The notes under the pieces were generated by a model. It was not told where the DNA came from. It searched no databases and worked only from the letters and a program-made list of their open reading frames with translations. A DNA stretch of 64,000 nt from Candidatus Competibacteraceae bacterium (lineage in GTDB: Bacteria; Pseudomonadota; Gammaproteobacteria; Competibacterales; Competibacteraceae). Below are positions 38,312 through 48,316 of the stretch, piece after piece. The position numbers and the translations under genes were made by a program. Within the stretch, counting starts at the first letter, position 1. Each line of letters starts with the position of its first letter. The stretch lies in the NCBI GenBank assembly GCA_027492875.1, contig JAPUDV010000055.1, positions 1 through 64,000 of the forward strand, written 5' to 3'.

Positions 38312-39403
38312 TCACCGCGCGTCGCTCGTGGAGGCGCGCGCGTGATAGGGAGCGCTCAGACGGTGGGCCGCTTCGACCAGCACCCGGACGCGCTCCGGAT
38401 CGACCCCCGGCTGGATGCCGTGGCCGAGGTTGAAAACGTGGCCCGGTCCGGCGCCGTAATCGGCCAGCACTTGGGCCGTTTGCTGGCGGATGCGCTCGGG
38501 AGCGGCGTACAGCGCGGCCGGGTCGAGGTTGCCCTGCAGCGCCACCCGCGCCCCGATCCGGCGACGGGCGTCGCCCAAATCCACGGTCCAGTCCACCCCC
38601 ACCGCGTCGCAGCCGCTGGCGGCGATGTCTTCCAGCCAGGCGCCGCCGCCCTTGGTGAACAGGATGACCGGCACCGGCCGCCCCTCGGCCTCGCGGGTTA
38701 GTCCGGCGACGATGCGGCTCATGTAGGCCAGCGAAAATTCCCGGTAGGCGCGCGGGGCCAGGATGCCACCCCAGGTGTCGAATACCATGACCGCCTGCGC
38801 GCCGGCGGCGATCTGGGCGTTGAGGTAGGTGGTCACCGCTCGGGCGATCACGTCCAGCAGTGGGTGCAGCAGCTCCGGCCGGTCGTATAGCAGACCCTTG
38901 ATCCGGGCGTAGTCCTTGCTGGAGCCGCCCTCGACCATGTAGGTCGCCAGCGTCCACGGGCTGCCGGCAAAGCCGATCAGCGGAACCCGTCCGGCCAGCT
39001 CGCGGCGGATCAAGCGCACCGCGTCGGTCACATAGCGCAGCTCGACCTCCGGGTCGGGCACGCTCAGGCGGGCGATGTCGGCCGCCGCGCGCAGCGGCCG
39101 GGCGAACCGCGGGCCTTCCCCTTCGCTGAACGACAGCCCCAGCCCCATGGCGTCGGGCACGGTCAGGATGTCGGAGAACAGAATCGCCGCGTCCAGTGGA
39201 AACCGTTCCAGCGGTTGCAGGGCGACTTCGCAGGCCAGTTCCGGGGTCTGGCACAGCATGAGAAAGCTGCCAGCGCGGGCGCGGGCGGCGCGGTATTCCG
39301 GCAAATAGCGGCCGGCTTGGCGCATCAGCCAGACCGGGGTATGGTCCACGGGCTGTCGCAGCAGGGCGCGCAGCAGACGATCGTTATGGAGGGTGGTGGT
39401 CAT
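38312..39403 (-). CDS. hemE: Uroporphyrinogen decarboxylase
   Basis: HemE decarboxylates uroporphyrinogen III to coproporphyrinogen III in heme synthesis. The 363-residue protein has [16 protein letters not shown] near residue 22, [19 protein letters not shown] near 72, [18 protein letters not shown] near 143, [10 protein letters not shown] near 205 and [16 protein letters not shown] near the end, all diagnostic. Confidence 0.97.
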   Translation of the reverse strand: MTTTLHNDRLLRALLRQPVDHTPVWLMRQAGRYLPEYRAARARAGSFLMLCQTPELACEVALQPLERFPLDAAILFSDILTVPDAMGLGLSFSEGEGPRFARPLRAAADIARLSVPDPEVELRYVTDAVRLIRRELAGRVPLIGFAGSPWTLATYMVEGGSSKDYARIKGLLYDRPELLHPLLDVIARAVTTYLNAQIAAGAQAVMVFDTWGGILAPRAYREFSLAYMSRIVAGLTREAEGRPVPVILFTKGGGAWLEDIAASGCDAVGVDWTVDLGDARRRIGARVALQGNLDPAALYAAPERIRQQTAQVLADYGAGPGHVFNLGHGIQPGVDPERVRVLVEAAHRLSAPYHARASTSDAR

Positions 39404-39685
39404 GCGTGGCGGGACGGCGGTCCTGGTTGCGCTTCGGAAAGGTCGGTTGCCTGAGCATGAGGCCGTTCGACACTGCCTGCGGTTCCCGGCTACATTATTT
39501 TATAGTGTGCCAAGGTTCGGCGGTGGCGTCCATGCGCTGCGCGGTTTGGCGACTGCGGTTCCTCTGCCGTCGCATCGGCGAGGTGGGCGGGATTGTGGCG
39601 TTATGGTCCGACCTGGTGCTGTTTTGACCCGGCCGCGATAAGATCGCGGCGGCACTTCATTCGCGGAATGGGATGTAGACCCGCC

Positions 39686-40759
39686 ATGCGACCAGCACCG
39701 CATCGATCTTTCCACGCGCGGGAGCCCGCCACCGGCTTCCTGCCCGACTTTTGCGCCAACCCCACCGTCTTCCTGACCATCCTGCTGGCCGAGTTGTTTG
39801 CCCTGGTGCTGGCGCTGAGCGAGGCCGACCGGCTGGGCGACTTCTGGAACCGGTTGGCGCTGATCTCGCTGTTCGTACAGTGGGTGGTGCTGGGCGCCGC
39901 CGCCGCCCTGTGTCTGTGCCGGCGCCGGCTGAACCAACTCGGCGTCACCGCAGCCACCTTGGCCGTGCTCGGCCTGACCCAACTGGTCACCCTGATTTTT
40001 TCAGCCCTCGGCTGGTGGTTCCTGGAATCGCCGCCCGAACCGAATCAGTTCGCCGTGCCGCCGGCCAGTTTGATCGCCCGCAACCTCGCGGTCGCTGGCA
40101 TCGTCACCCTGCTGGCCCTGCGCTACTTCTATGTCCGCCATCAGTGGCAGCGCAACGTCGAGGCCGAGTCCCGCGCCCGGTTGCGCGCCCTGCAAGCGCG
40201 CATTCACCCGCATTTTCTATTCAACACCCTCAATACCATCGCCGGCCTGATCCCCACCCGACCGGATCAAGCGGAACAGGCGGTGCTCGATCTGGCCGAT
40301 TTGCTGCGCTCGGCGCTGGCCCATCAGGAGCGCATCACCCTGGGGGAGGAACTCGAACTGACTCGCCGCTTCATCACCATCGAACGGCTGCGCCTCGGGG
40401 AGCGGCTGCAAGTGGAGTGGCATCTGGCCGACGGGTTGCCGCTGGCCACGCCGCTGCCGGCCCTGCTGCTGCAACCTTTGGTGGAGAATGCTATCCGTCA
40501 CGGTATCCAGACCCTGCCGGAGGGTGGCCGGCTGATCATCCGCATCGACCGGCGGCCCAGCGCCTTGCGCTTCGCCATCACCAACCCTCGACGGGTCGCG
40601 GACGGCGGGCAAACCGGCGGCGGGGCGGGCCAGCGCCTGGCTCAGGACAATATCCGCCAACGCCTGTTGCTGGCCTTCGGCGCCGCCTGCCAGTTGGAGA
40701 TCGTCGAAGCTTCCGATCGCTATCAGGTCGCGTTTTCGGTGCCGCTGGGCGGGAAGTGA
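39686..40759 (+). CDS. LytS/AlgZ-type sensor histidine kinase without adjacent regulator
   Basis: The protein is 357 residues. The N-terminal third has about four membrane helices (residues 25-145: TVFLTILLAELFALVLAL, LISLFVQWVVLGAAAAL, LAVLGLTQLVTLIF, NLAVAGIVTLLALRY). The His_kinase domain follows, with the H-box RIHPHFLFNTLNTI and N-box LLLQPLVENAIRHGIQ. The ATP-lid region GGGAGQRLAQDNIRQRL is a little degenerate. AlgZ/FimS-type kinases control alginate and type IV pilus genes through a LytTR regulator. No regulator gene follows; the next gene is convergent. The start is uncertain, with ATG 39668 also possible. Confidence 0.85.
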   Translation: MRPAPHRSFHAREPATGFLPDFCANPTVFLTILLAELFALVLALSEADRLGDFWNRLALISLFVQWVVLGAAAALCLCRRRLNQLGVTAATLAVLGLTQLVTLIFSALGWWFLESPPEPNQFAVPPASLIARNLAVAGIVTLLALRYFYVRHQWQRNVEAESRARLRALQARIHPHFLFNTLNTIAGLIPTRPDQAEQAVLDLADLLRSALAHQERITLGEELELTRRFITIERLRLGERLQVEWHLADGLPLATPLPALLLQPLVENAIRHGIQTLPEGGRLIIRIDRRPSALRFAITNPRRVADGGQTGGGAGQRLAQDNIRQRLLLAFGAACQLEIVEASDRYQVAFSVPLGGK

Positions 40760-40814
40760 GCGGTTTTCGGGCGCTGGATCTCGGCCGACATCGGGTGCGG
40801 TCCGGCGAACGCGC

Positions 40815-41840
40815 CTAATCGGCTTCGGCCGGCGGCAGTTCGTCGCGGGTGAAGCGGACCAGCGCGCCGATCCGCTGCTCGTCCAGGGAGGCCAGCTCGA
40901 TCAGGGTGATGGTTTCCCCCGGCTCCGGCGAATCCGGGTCGAGCTTGACCCCGAGCCGGTTGAGGCGCAGGGCCAGCGGATGCAGTTGCAGGTAGGTCTC
41001 TGGATGGTCGAGCACCTGCCGCACCTGCTCCAGGTAATCGTCCAGCGTGCCCAACTGCTTGCGGGCGACGATCAACTCGCCCTCGGTCTGGGACAAGCGC
41101 TGCTCCATCGCGGCCAGCCGGCGTTTGCCGGCGGACAGCAGCGGTTGCAAGCCCTGCGCGTGCCCCCGCAGCGCTTGCAGTTGCGCTTGCAGTTGCCGCC
41201 GCTGTTCTTCCAGGGTTCCGCGCCGTTCGCGCAATTCGTTGATGCGGTCCAGCGCTCGCGTGGCCAGAAACACCAGCATTCGCCGCCGCAGATCCTTGCG
41301 CAACTCGGATTCGCTGGCGGCGGGAAAGAATAACTGATGATCCGAAAAGCTGACCTGGATCTGGCGAACGTCGCGAACCATGACATCGCCTGCCAGCGCC
41401 GTCCCGAAAGTCGCGGTTTCGCGCTTGACCATCAGTAGCAGGGCGAAACACTCCGCTCGTCCGTGGTCGGTGAAGAACGTCCGCGCCTGGGGATCGAGAC
41501 CCAGGGTCGCGCGCAGGCTGTCCGCCGTGGCGAAAAAGGCGTTGACCCGCGGGTCCGTGACCCAGGCATGGCCACCGAGCGCCAGCGCCGGCGGCAAACG
41601 CCGCAGCACGCCGTCGCAATGACGCAGCCCGGTTTCCACCGAATCCAGGAGTTTTTCGGCATAGTTGCCCACCAGCCGGATTCGCGGCTCGCTGGCGTCC
41701 ACCACCTGCTCGATGGCATCCCGCAGCAACGCCAGCCGCTCCTGATTGAGGCGATGTTCGGCCAAGTGGTGCTGGGCGAAGGCGGCGATGCCGCCAAAGG
41801 CGCTGTAAACTTCGTGTAGAAAACCCTGTTCGTCGGTCAT
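40815..41840 (-). CDS. Unknown soluble protein with long coiled coil
   Basis: The protein is 341 residues with no signal or membrane segment. The N-terminal half is mixed; the middle (about 195-285) is a strong coiled coil, with RINELRERRGTLEEQRRQLQAQLQALRG and AAMEQRLSQTEGELIVARKQL. A small C-terminal domain ends ELPPAEAD. I do not recognise the family. It follows the HNH gene by 21 bases on the same strand, so the two probably share a transcript and perhaps a process. Confidence 0.7.
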   Translation of the reverse strand: MTDEQGFLHEVYSAFGGIAAFAQHHLAEHRLNQERLALLRDAIEQVVDASEPRIRLVGNYAEKLLDSVETGLRHCDGVLRRLPPALALGGHAWVTDPRVNAFFATADSLRATLGLDPQARTFFTDHGRAECFALLLMVKRETATFGTALAGDVMVRDVRQIQVSFSDHQLFFPAASESELRKDLRRRMLVFLATRALDRINELRERRGTLEEQRRQLQAQLQALRGHAQGLQPLLSAGKRRLAAMEQRLSQTEGELIVARKQLGTLDDYLEQVRQVLDHPETYLQLHPLALRLNRLGVKLDPDSPEPGETITLIELASLDEQRIGALVRFTRDELPPAEAD

Positions 41841-41861
41841 TGCACGATACCTCGCGCCGGG

Positions 41862-42461
41862 TCAGGATGGCCGCGCCAGCCGCTGGTGCAGCGGGCTGGA
41901 CCGGGGAAAGTGAGCGCGGAGAAAATCCATTTGATCGGCCAGCACCCGTTTGCCCTGCAAGTACACGTATTCCGCGTGATTGGGGGTAAAAGGAATCGCC
42001 AGCAACTGCATTCTGGCCTGTTCCGGCATTTTGCCACCCTTGCGGTGGTTGCAGGGCTTGCAGGCGGTGACCACGTTGTTCCAGTGATCCGCGCCGCCCT
42101 GCACGAGCGGTCTGACATGATCGCGGGACAGATCCCGAACCGCAAACGTCCCGCCGCAGTACAGGCAGGTGTTGCAGTCGCGGCGGAACAGCGAGGGGTT
42201 CGAGAGGGGCGGCACGTAGTCATGACGTGCGCGCAGGCGGGCGTAGGCGCCGCCCTGGGTGGCGATGATGGAGTTCACCATGATGGCGCTGCGCCGGCCG
42301 CTCAGGGCGCTGACGCCCCCGCGCACCGTGTAAAGCACCATGCCGCAGGTATAAGCGACCTGCTCGGCATGATACAAGCGCACCGCCTGCTGGTAATTAA
42401 TCCATTCCAGTGGCATACCCGTCACATCCGTGTGTAGAACCTGCTGCTCCAGTCCGTACAT
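41862..42461 (-). CDS. HNH endonuclease family protein
   Basis: This 199-residue protein has a zinc-supported HNH core near residues 98-145: CLYCGG, then DLSRDHVRPLVQGG, HWNNVVTACKPCNHRKGGK. This follows the order Cys-x2-Cys, His (DHV), Asn (NNVV), Cys-x2-Cys, His. The N-terminal part (EWINYQQAVRLYHAEQVAY) is typical of the stand-alone HNH proteins common in proteobacteria. Its target is unknown; it has no restriction-modification partner here, only the coiled-coil gene downstream. Confidence 0.85.
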   Translation of the reverse strand: MYGLEQQVLHTDVTGMPLEWINYQQAVRLYHAEQVAYTCGMVLYTVRGGVSALSGRRSAIMVNSIIATQGGAYARLRARHDYVPPLSNPSLFRRDCNTCLYCGGTFAVRDLSRDHVRPLVQGGADHWNNVVTACKPCNHRKGGKMPEQARMQLLAIPFTPNHAEYVYLQGKRVLADQMDFLRAHFPRSSPLHQRLARPS

Positions 42462-42779
42462 GCTTCACCTGTGCCTGTTTCTTGTCTCCACCCCATTGTC
42501 GCCAGTCAACCTGAACCCAGGTTGACACGCCATGGACGCAAAACCCGGCGTTGGGTTGCAGGAGCGACGCCTGGGGCATTGGACATATTTCGAGCTTTGC
42601 CCATTTGTGATGTTGAAAGTCTAGGCTACTATCTACGAGTATCGCGCGTTACCCGCTGACGGCGCGCATGCCCACCTTAAACCCTGGCACTCCAAGAGGC
42701 TTTCAAAGAAGCCTTTTTTTCGTGTCAATTTCCGGACGGGCGGGAGTCCGGTGGAAATAGCAATCAGGAGGACAACATC
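42462..42779 (+). promoter_or_regulatory. pntAA leader with an internal terminator-like hairpin
   Basis: This 318-base region separates the HNH start from pntAA. At 42696-42721 a 6-bp stem (AGGCTT / AAGCCT) with a 6-base loop runs into TTTTTTT, although no plus-strand gene lies upstream. A second inverted repeat (GCGCG...CGCGC) lies at about 42641-42664. The hairpin could end a small RNA or act as an attenuator for pntAA, whose ATG (42780) has AGGAGG ahead of it. Confidence 0.45.
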
Positions 42780-43907
42780 ATGCCTGTTCGTATGGCCGTC
42801 CCGAAGGAAACCATTTCGGGCGAACAGCGGGTCGCGCTAGACCCGACGATGGCCGAGCGTTTTGCTAAGCTCGGCGTGGAAATTCTGGTGGAAAAAGGCG
42901 CGGGTCTCAGCGCGTTCTTCACCGATGAAACCTATGGCAAAAGCAGCCGGCTGGTGGACGGCGCCCAGACGCTGTACGCCGAAGCCGACGTGGTTTTCAA
43001 GGTGCAGGGTCCCACCCTGGAGGAAGTGGAGCTGCTCAAGGACGGTTCGGTGCTGCTGGCCGTGTTGTCGCCACATCGCAACCCGGAGGTGGTCAAGCGC
43101 TTGCGCGACAAGAAAATCACCAGCTTCGCCATGGAACTGATCCCGCGCATCTCGCGCGCCCAGTCGATGGACGTGCTGTCCTCCCAGGCCGCCGTGGCCG
43201 GCTACTTCGTGGCGCTGCGCGCCGCCAGCCTGGCCAGCGGGTTCTTCCCGATGCTGACCACCGCTGCCGGCACCATCCGCCCGTCGAAGGTGGTGATCGT
43301 CGGCGCCGGCGTCGCCGGCCTGCAAGCTATCGCCACCGCCAAACGGCTGGGCGCGATGGTGGAAGCCTACGACATTCGTCCGGCGGCCCGTCAGGAGATC
43401 GAATCGCTGGGCGCCAAGATGATCGACACCGGCGTTAATGCGGCCGCCGAAGGCGGTTACGCCCGCGAGTTGACGGCGGAAGAAAGGCAGAAGCAGGCCG
43501 ACGTGCTGGCCAAGCATATCGCCGCCGCCAATGCGGTTATCACCACCGCCGCCATTCCCGGGCGAGCAGCACCGAAGATTGTGACGGTGGCTATGGTGGA
43601 GAATATGAAACGCGGCGCGGTGATTGTCGATCTGGCGGCGGAATCCGGCGGCAACTGTGACTTGACCCGCCCCGGCGAAACCTACGAGCACAACGGCGTG
43701 GTGATCGACGGTCCGCTCAATATCCCCAGCAATTTCCCGGTCCCGGCCAGCGAAATGTACGCCAAGAATCTGTACAACTTCCTGTCGCCGATGATCAAGG
43801 ACGGTGCGCTGAATCTGGATTGGGACGATGAGGTGATCGCCAAGAGCGCCTTGACCCGTGATGGGCAGGTCGTTCATGAGCCCACCCGTAAATTGCTCGA
43901 ACAATAA
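42780..43907 (+). CDS. pntAA: NAD(P) transhydrogenase subunit alpha part 1 (PntAA)
   Basis: This 375-residue soluble NAD(H)-binding domain I belongs to the proton-translocating transhydrogenase. It begins RMAVPKETISGEQRVALDP, has the ISRAQSMDVLSSQA segment, the Rossmann motif VVIVGAGVAGLQAIATAKRLGA near residue 175, AAIPGRAAPKIVT and DLAAESGGNCDLT. The three-polypeptide arrangement (PntAA, PntAB, PntB) is that of Rhodospirillum-type enzymes rather than the two-gene E. coli form. The enzyme uses the proton gradient to make NADPH from NADH. It is the first gene of the operon. Confidence 0.96.
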   Translation: MPVRMAVPKETISGEQRVALDPTMAERFAKLGVEILVEKGAGLSAFFTDETYGKSSRLVDGAQTLYAEADVVFKVQGPTLEEVELLKDGSVLLAVLSPHRNPEVVKRLRDKKITSFAMELIPRISRAQSMDVLSSQAAVAGYFVALRAASLASGFFPMLTTAAGTIRPSKVVIVGAGVAGLQAIATAKRLGAMVEAYDIRPAARQEIESLGAKMIDTGVNAAAEGGYARELTAEERQKQADVLAKHIAAANAVITTAAIPGRAAPKIVTVAMVENMKRGAVIVDLAAESGGNCDLTRPGETYEHNGVVIDGPLNIPSNFPVPASEMYAKNLYNFLSPMIKDGALNLDWDDEVIAKSALTRDGQVVHEPTRKLLEQ

Positions 43908-43921
43908 CCCGGAGAAGCACG

Positions 43922-44224
43922 ATGGAAGCAGTGGTTGCCTTTTTTTCTCCCATCTACATCCTGATGCTGGCCGGTATTCTCGGCTATGAAATCATCGGCA
44001 AGGTGCCGGTGATCCTGCACACCCCGCTGATGTCCGGCACCAACTTCGTTCACGGTATCGTGCTGGTCGGCGCGATGGTGGCCCTGGGCCAGGCGGAAAC
44101 TCCTCTGGAACAGACGATTGGCTTCCTGGGCGTACTGCTGGGCGCGGGCAATGCGGTCGGCGGCTACTTCGTCACCGAGCGGATGCTGGAAATGTTCAAG
44201 AGCAGCAAGGGCCAGGAGAAGTAA
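43922..44224 (+). CDS. pntAB: NAD(P) transhydrogenase subunit alpha part 2 (PntAB)
   Basis: This 100-residue membrane protein has three hydrophobic helices (about 8-30, 35-58 and 62-85). It contains the conserved IIGKVPVILHTPLMSGTNFVHGIVL stretch and GAGNAVGGYFVTERML. It provides part of membrane domain II, the proton channel, with PntB. It sits 14 bases after pntAA and three before pntB. Confidence 0.95.
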   Translation: MEAVVAFFSPIYILMLAGILGYEIIGKVPVILHTPLMSGTNFVHGIVLVGAMVALGQAETPLEQTIGFLGVLLGAGNAVGGYFVTERMLEMFKSSKGQEK

Positions 44225-44227
44225 GCC

Positions 44228-45643
44228 ATGGGTTATCTGATTGAAACGGTCTATTTTCTGACGGCCGCGCTGTTCATCCTCGGCCTGAAGCGGATGTCGC
44301 ATCCGACCACCGCCCGCAGCGGCATCGTCTGGGCGGGCTATGGGATGGTGCTGGCCACCGTGGTCAGCTTCGTTCACCCGCAGATCACCGCGCACATCAT
44401 TCCGGCCAACTATGTGCTGATGGTGATCGCCATTGCTATTGGCGGCGCGATTGCCTGGTACGGGGCGAAGAAAGTAGCAATGACCGCCATGCCGCAAATG
44501 ATCGCCATCTACAATGGCATGGGCGGCGGCGCGGCGGCAGCGATTGCGGCGGTGGAACTGTTAAAGAACCACGGCAGCAAGGCGTCCGGGCCGGCAACCT
44601 CGGTACTGATCATGGCGGTGGCCGGTGCGTTGATCGGCGCGGTATCGTTCTCCGGCTCGGTGGTGGCGTTCGGCAAGTTGCAGGAGCTGAAGTTTTTCAA
44701 GGATGACGCCAAATTCCGCTTCCCAGGCCAGCAGAAGGTCAATATGGTTATCTTCGCCAGCGCGGTGCTGCTGGGTTTGGTCGTTGCTGTGGGTCACAGC
44801 ACCAGCGGCGGGTTGATCTCGGTGTTCTTCCTGTTGGCCCTGGCCTTCGGCGCGATGATGGCCTTACCCATCGGCGGCGCGGATATGCCGGTGGTCATTT
44901 CCCTGTTCAATGCTTTCACCGGCTTGGCTGTGGCGCTGGAAGGCTTTGTGCTGGGCAACTCGGCAATGATCATTGCCGGTATCATCGTCGGCTCGTCCGG
45001 TACCTTGTTGACCCTGATGATGGCCAAGGCGATGAATCGCTCGGTGTCGAACGTGCTGTTCAGCAATTGGGCGGCGTTGGGCAGTGGCGAAGCGCAGGCG
45101 GTGACGGGTAGCCTCAAGCCGATGGAGCCGCCGGATGCGGCTATTCAGATGGCGTATGCGAGCAAGGTCATCATCGTTCCCGGTTATGGCATGGCGGTGG
45201 CCCAGGCGCAGCATAAGATCTGGGAAATGTGCAAGCTGCTCATGGAGCGTGATGTCGTCGTCAAGTTCGCCATTCACCCGGTTGCGGGTCGGATGCCTGG
45301 CCACATGAACGTGCTGCTGGCGGAAGCGGGCGTACCCTACGATCTGATCTTCGACATGGAAGAAATCAACGAAGAGTTCTCCACGGCTGACGTGGCGCTG
45401 GTGATCGGCGCCAACGACGTGGTGAATCCGGCGGCGCGCACCGACAAGTCCAGCCCGATCTACGGGATGCCGATTCTGAACGTGGATCACGCCAAAAACG
45501 TGCAGGTGATCAAGCGCGGCAAGGGCGTGGGCTTCGCCGGCATCGAGAATGCGCTGTTCTTCGCCGATAACACCCGGATGGTCTACGGCGACGCCCAGAA
45601 GGTGGCGGCCGGGATGATTCAGGGGATTAAGGATCTCGGCTAG
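44228..45643 (+). CDS. pntB: NAD(P) transhydrogenase subunit beta
   Basis: The protein is 471 residues. About eight to nine membrane helices occupy the first 270 residues (domain II, with GADMPVVISLFNAFTGLAVALEGFVL). The C-terminal NADP(H)-binding domain III carries VIIVPGYGMAVAQAQH, AIHPVAGRMPGHMNVLLAEA, LVIGANDVVNPAA and the KRGKGVGFAGIENALFF region. It completes the transhydrogenase with PntAA and PntAB. Confidence 0.97.
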   Translation: MGYLIETVYFLTAALFILGLKRMSHPTTARSGIVWAGYGMVLATVVSFVHPQITAHIIPANYVLMVIAIAIGGAIAWYGAKKVAMTAMPQMIAIYNGMGGGAAAAIAAVELLKNHGSKASGPATSVLIMAVAGALIGAVSFSGSVVAFGKLQELKFFKDDAKFRFPGQQKVNMVIFASAVLLGLVVAVGHSTSGGLISVFFLLALAFGAMMALPIGGADMPVVISLFNAFTGLAVALEGFVLGNSAMIIAGIIVGSSGTLLTLMMAKAMNRSVSNVLFSNWAALGSGEAQAVTGSLKPMEPPDAAIQMAYASKVIIVPGYGMAVAQAQHKIWEMCKLLMERDVVVKFAIHPVAGRMPGHMNVLLAEAGVPYDLIFDMEEINEEFSTADVALVIGANDVVNPAARTDKSSPIYGMPILNVDHAKNVQVIKRGKGVGFAGIENALFFADNTRMVYGDAQKVAAGMIQGIKDLG

Positions 45644-45670
45644 CTTTCCATCGGGTTTGCACCCAAGCCA

Positions 45671-45707
45671 GCGGGGCGGCCTTCGGGCCGCCCCGCTTTT
45701 TTTGGGA
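45671..45707 (+). terminator. Strong terminator after pntB
   Basis: An 11-bp GC-rich stem GCGGGGCGGCC / GGCCGCCCCGC closed by a TTCG tetraloop is followed by seven T. It ends the pnt operon. Confidence 0.95.
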
Positions 45708-45724
45708 TTGCGCTATGCTGTCCG

Positions 45725-45750
45725 GCGGGGCGGTCTTCGGGCCGCCCCGC
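45725..45750. repeat. Near-identical second copy of the terminator hairpin
   Basis: GCGGGGCGGTC-TTCG-GGCCGCCCCGC repeats the preceding terminator stem-loop 54 bases further on with one base changed and no T-run. It lies 26 bases before the queF start. It may have arisen by local duplication and could affect queF leader structure. Confidence 0.75.
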
Positions 45751-45775
45751 ACACCTTCACCGCCGGAAGCTTGCC

Positions 45776-46189
45776 ATGTCCGAGACCGAAAACCTGACGC
45801 TGCTGGGTCAGTCCAAGACCGAATACCCGCAAACCTACAGCCCGAACCTGCTGGAGCGGTTCCATAACCGCTATCCCCAGCAGGATTACGTGGTGGAACT
45901 GGACTGTCCCGAGTTTACCTGTCTGTGCCCGTTGACCGGGCAACCCGATTTCGCCCACATCAGCATTTCTTACAGCCCCCGCGAGTTCTTGGTGGAATCG
46001 AAATCGCTGAAGCTGTATCTGTTCAGCTTTCGCAACAAGGGCGAGTTCAGCGAGGACAGCGTCAACTGCATCGCCCGGGATCTGTTTCAGTTCCTGCAAC
46101 CGAAATGGCTGGAGGTGCGGGGAGAGTTTTGGCCCCGGGGCGGCATCGCCATCAAACCCAGCGTGCGCTTGGCCGACGCGGAGCCCTGA
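45776..46189 (+). CDS. queF: NADPH-dependent 7-cyano-7-deazaguanine reductase (short QueF)
   Basis: QueF reduces preQ0 to preQ1 in queuosine synthesis. The 137-residue protein is the short unimodular type. It has the catalytic Cys51 in CPEFTCLCPLTGQPDF and the NADPH motif ESKSLKLYLFSFRNKGEF followed by SVNCIARDLF. The downstream Glu (EVRGEFWPRGG) fits. No preQ1 riboswitch was apparent in the leader. Confidence 0.95.
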   Translation: MSETENLTLLGQSKTEYPQTYSPNLLERFHNRYPQQDYVVELDCPEFTCLCPLTGQPDFAHISISYSPREFLVESKSLKLYLFSFRNKGEFSEDSVNCIARDLFQFLQPKWLEVRGEFWPRGGIAIKPSVRLADAEP

Positions 46190-46203
46190 AGCACGATCAT
46201 GGG

Positions 46204-46474
46204 GTAGTGGACCACGCTCCAGGAACGGCGTACCGCCCGGCGGATTGCCAAAAATTGGCGAGTGGGTCGGGCGGAGGGTCTTGCCGATCTTGCGTGTTCC
46301 CGCCGCGTGGTCGTTCCGGGCAAAAATCGCTATGCCCTTCTGAAGGATTTCCAGGCGATCCATCGTTTCCTTAGAACTCAACGGGCTCTTGATGGCTATC
46401 AACCCATCGACGCTCCATGCGGGGAGCGATATTGCAAACAGCGCCACCATGCAGATCGAGTGTAGGGTTTTCAT
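46204..46474 (-). pseudogene. Truncated DUF302 protein gene
   Basis: From an ATG at 46474 the minus strand encodes a signal peptide (MKTLHSICMVALFAISLPAWS) and the first half of a DUF302 domain: DGLIAIKSPLSSKETMDRLEIL, FARNDHAAG, IFGNPPGGTP. Similarity stops near 46204, where the frame runs into the antisense of queF instead of the remaining 60 or so residues (the usual total is about 150). The 3' half has been lost. The fragment flanks the decayed ATPase operon. Confidence 0.75.
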
Positions 46475-46503
46475 CGTTAACTCCTTGATGTAGGGTTATC
46501 TAA

Positions 46504-47920
<1,417 letters not shown>

Positions 47921-47924
<4 letters not shown>

Positions 47925-48316
47925 TCCATTTGAAAGTGATGACCCCGACGCAAACGCTGGTGGACGAAACCGCGACTCAGGTTCATGCCGAAGGACTGGA
48001 AGGCGCGTTTTGCCTGCGGCCGCGCCATCGCGATTGGGTGGCGGCGCTGGCGCCGGGCATCGTCGGCTTCACCACTCCGGCCGGGCGGGAACAGTTTCTG
48101 GCGGTGGATCAGGGCGTGCTGAGCAAGCGCGGCGCCGAGGTGCTGATCGCGGTGCGGCGGGCGGTGCGGGAAGGCGATCTCCGCCGGTTGCGGCAGGTGG
48201 TGGACACCGAATTCCGCCAGCTCGACGAGCAGGAGAAAGCGGCTCGCGGCGCCTTGGCCCGACTGGAGGCCGGAATGATTCGGCGGTTTTTGCAATGGGG
48301 GGAGGGCAGGCGGTGA
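47921..48316 (+). CDS. atpC: N-ATPase epsilon subunit
   Basis: This 131-residue protein reads MIHLKVMTPTQTLVDETATQVHAEGLEGAFCLRPRHRDWVAAL, the N-ATPase form of the epsilon subunit. It ends with an alpha-helical C-terminal region. The frame is intact, with an ATGATGA overlap to the end of atpD and a GTGA overlap to atpQ. With its partners broken it is probably not used. Confidence 0.88.

Noticed and set aside
38307-39254. Long minus-strand frame reading into the Nudix gene (466 codons in all)
   Set aside because: Only the last 150 codons resemble a protein family. The rest is a shifted reading of hemE.
45713-46203. Continuation of the DUF302 frame to 45713
   Set aside because: Beyond 46204 it is the antisense of queF and loses DUF302 similarity.
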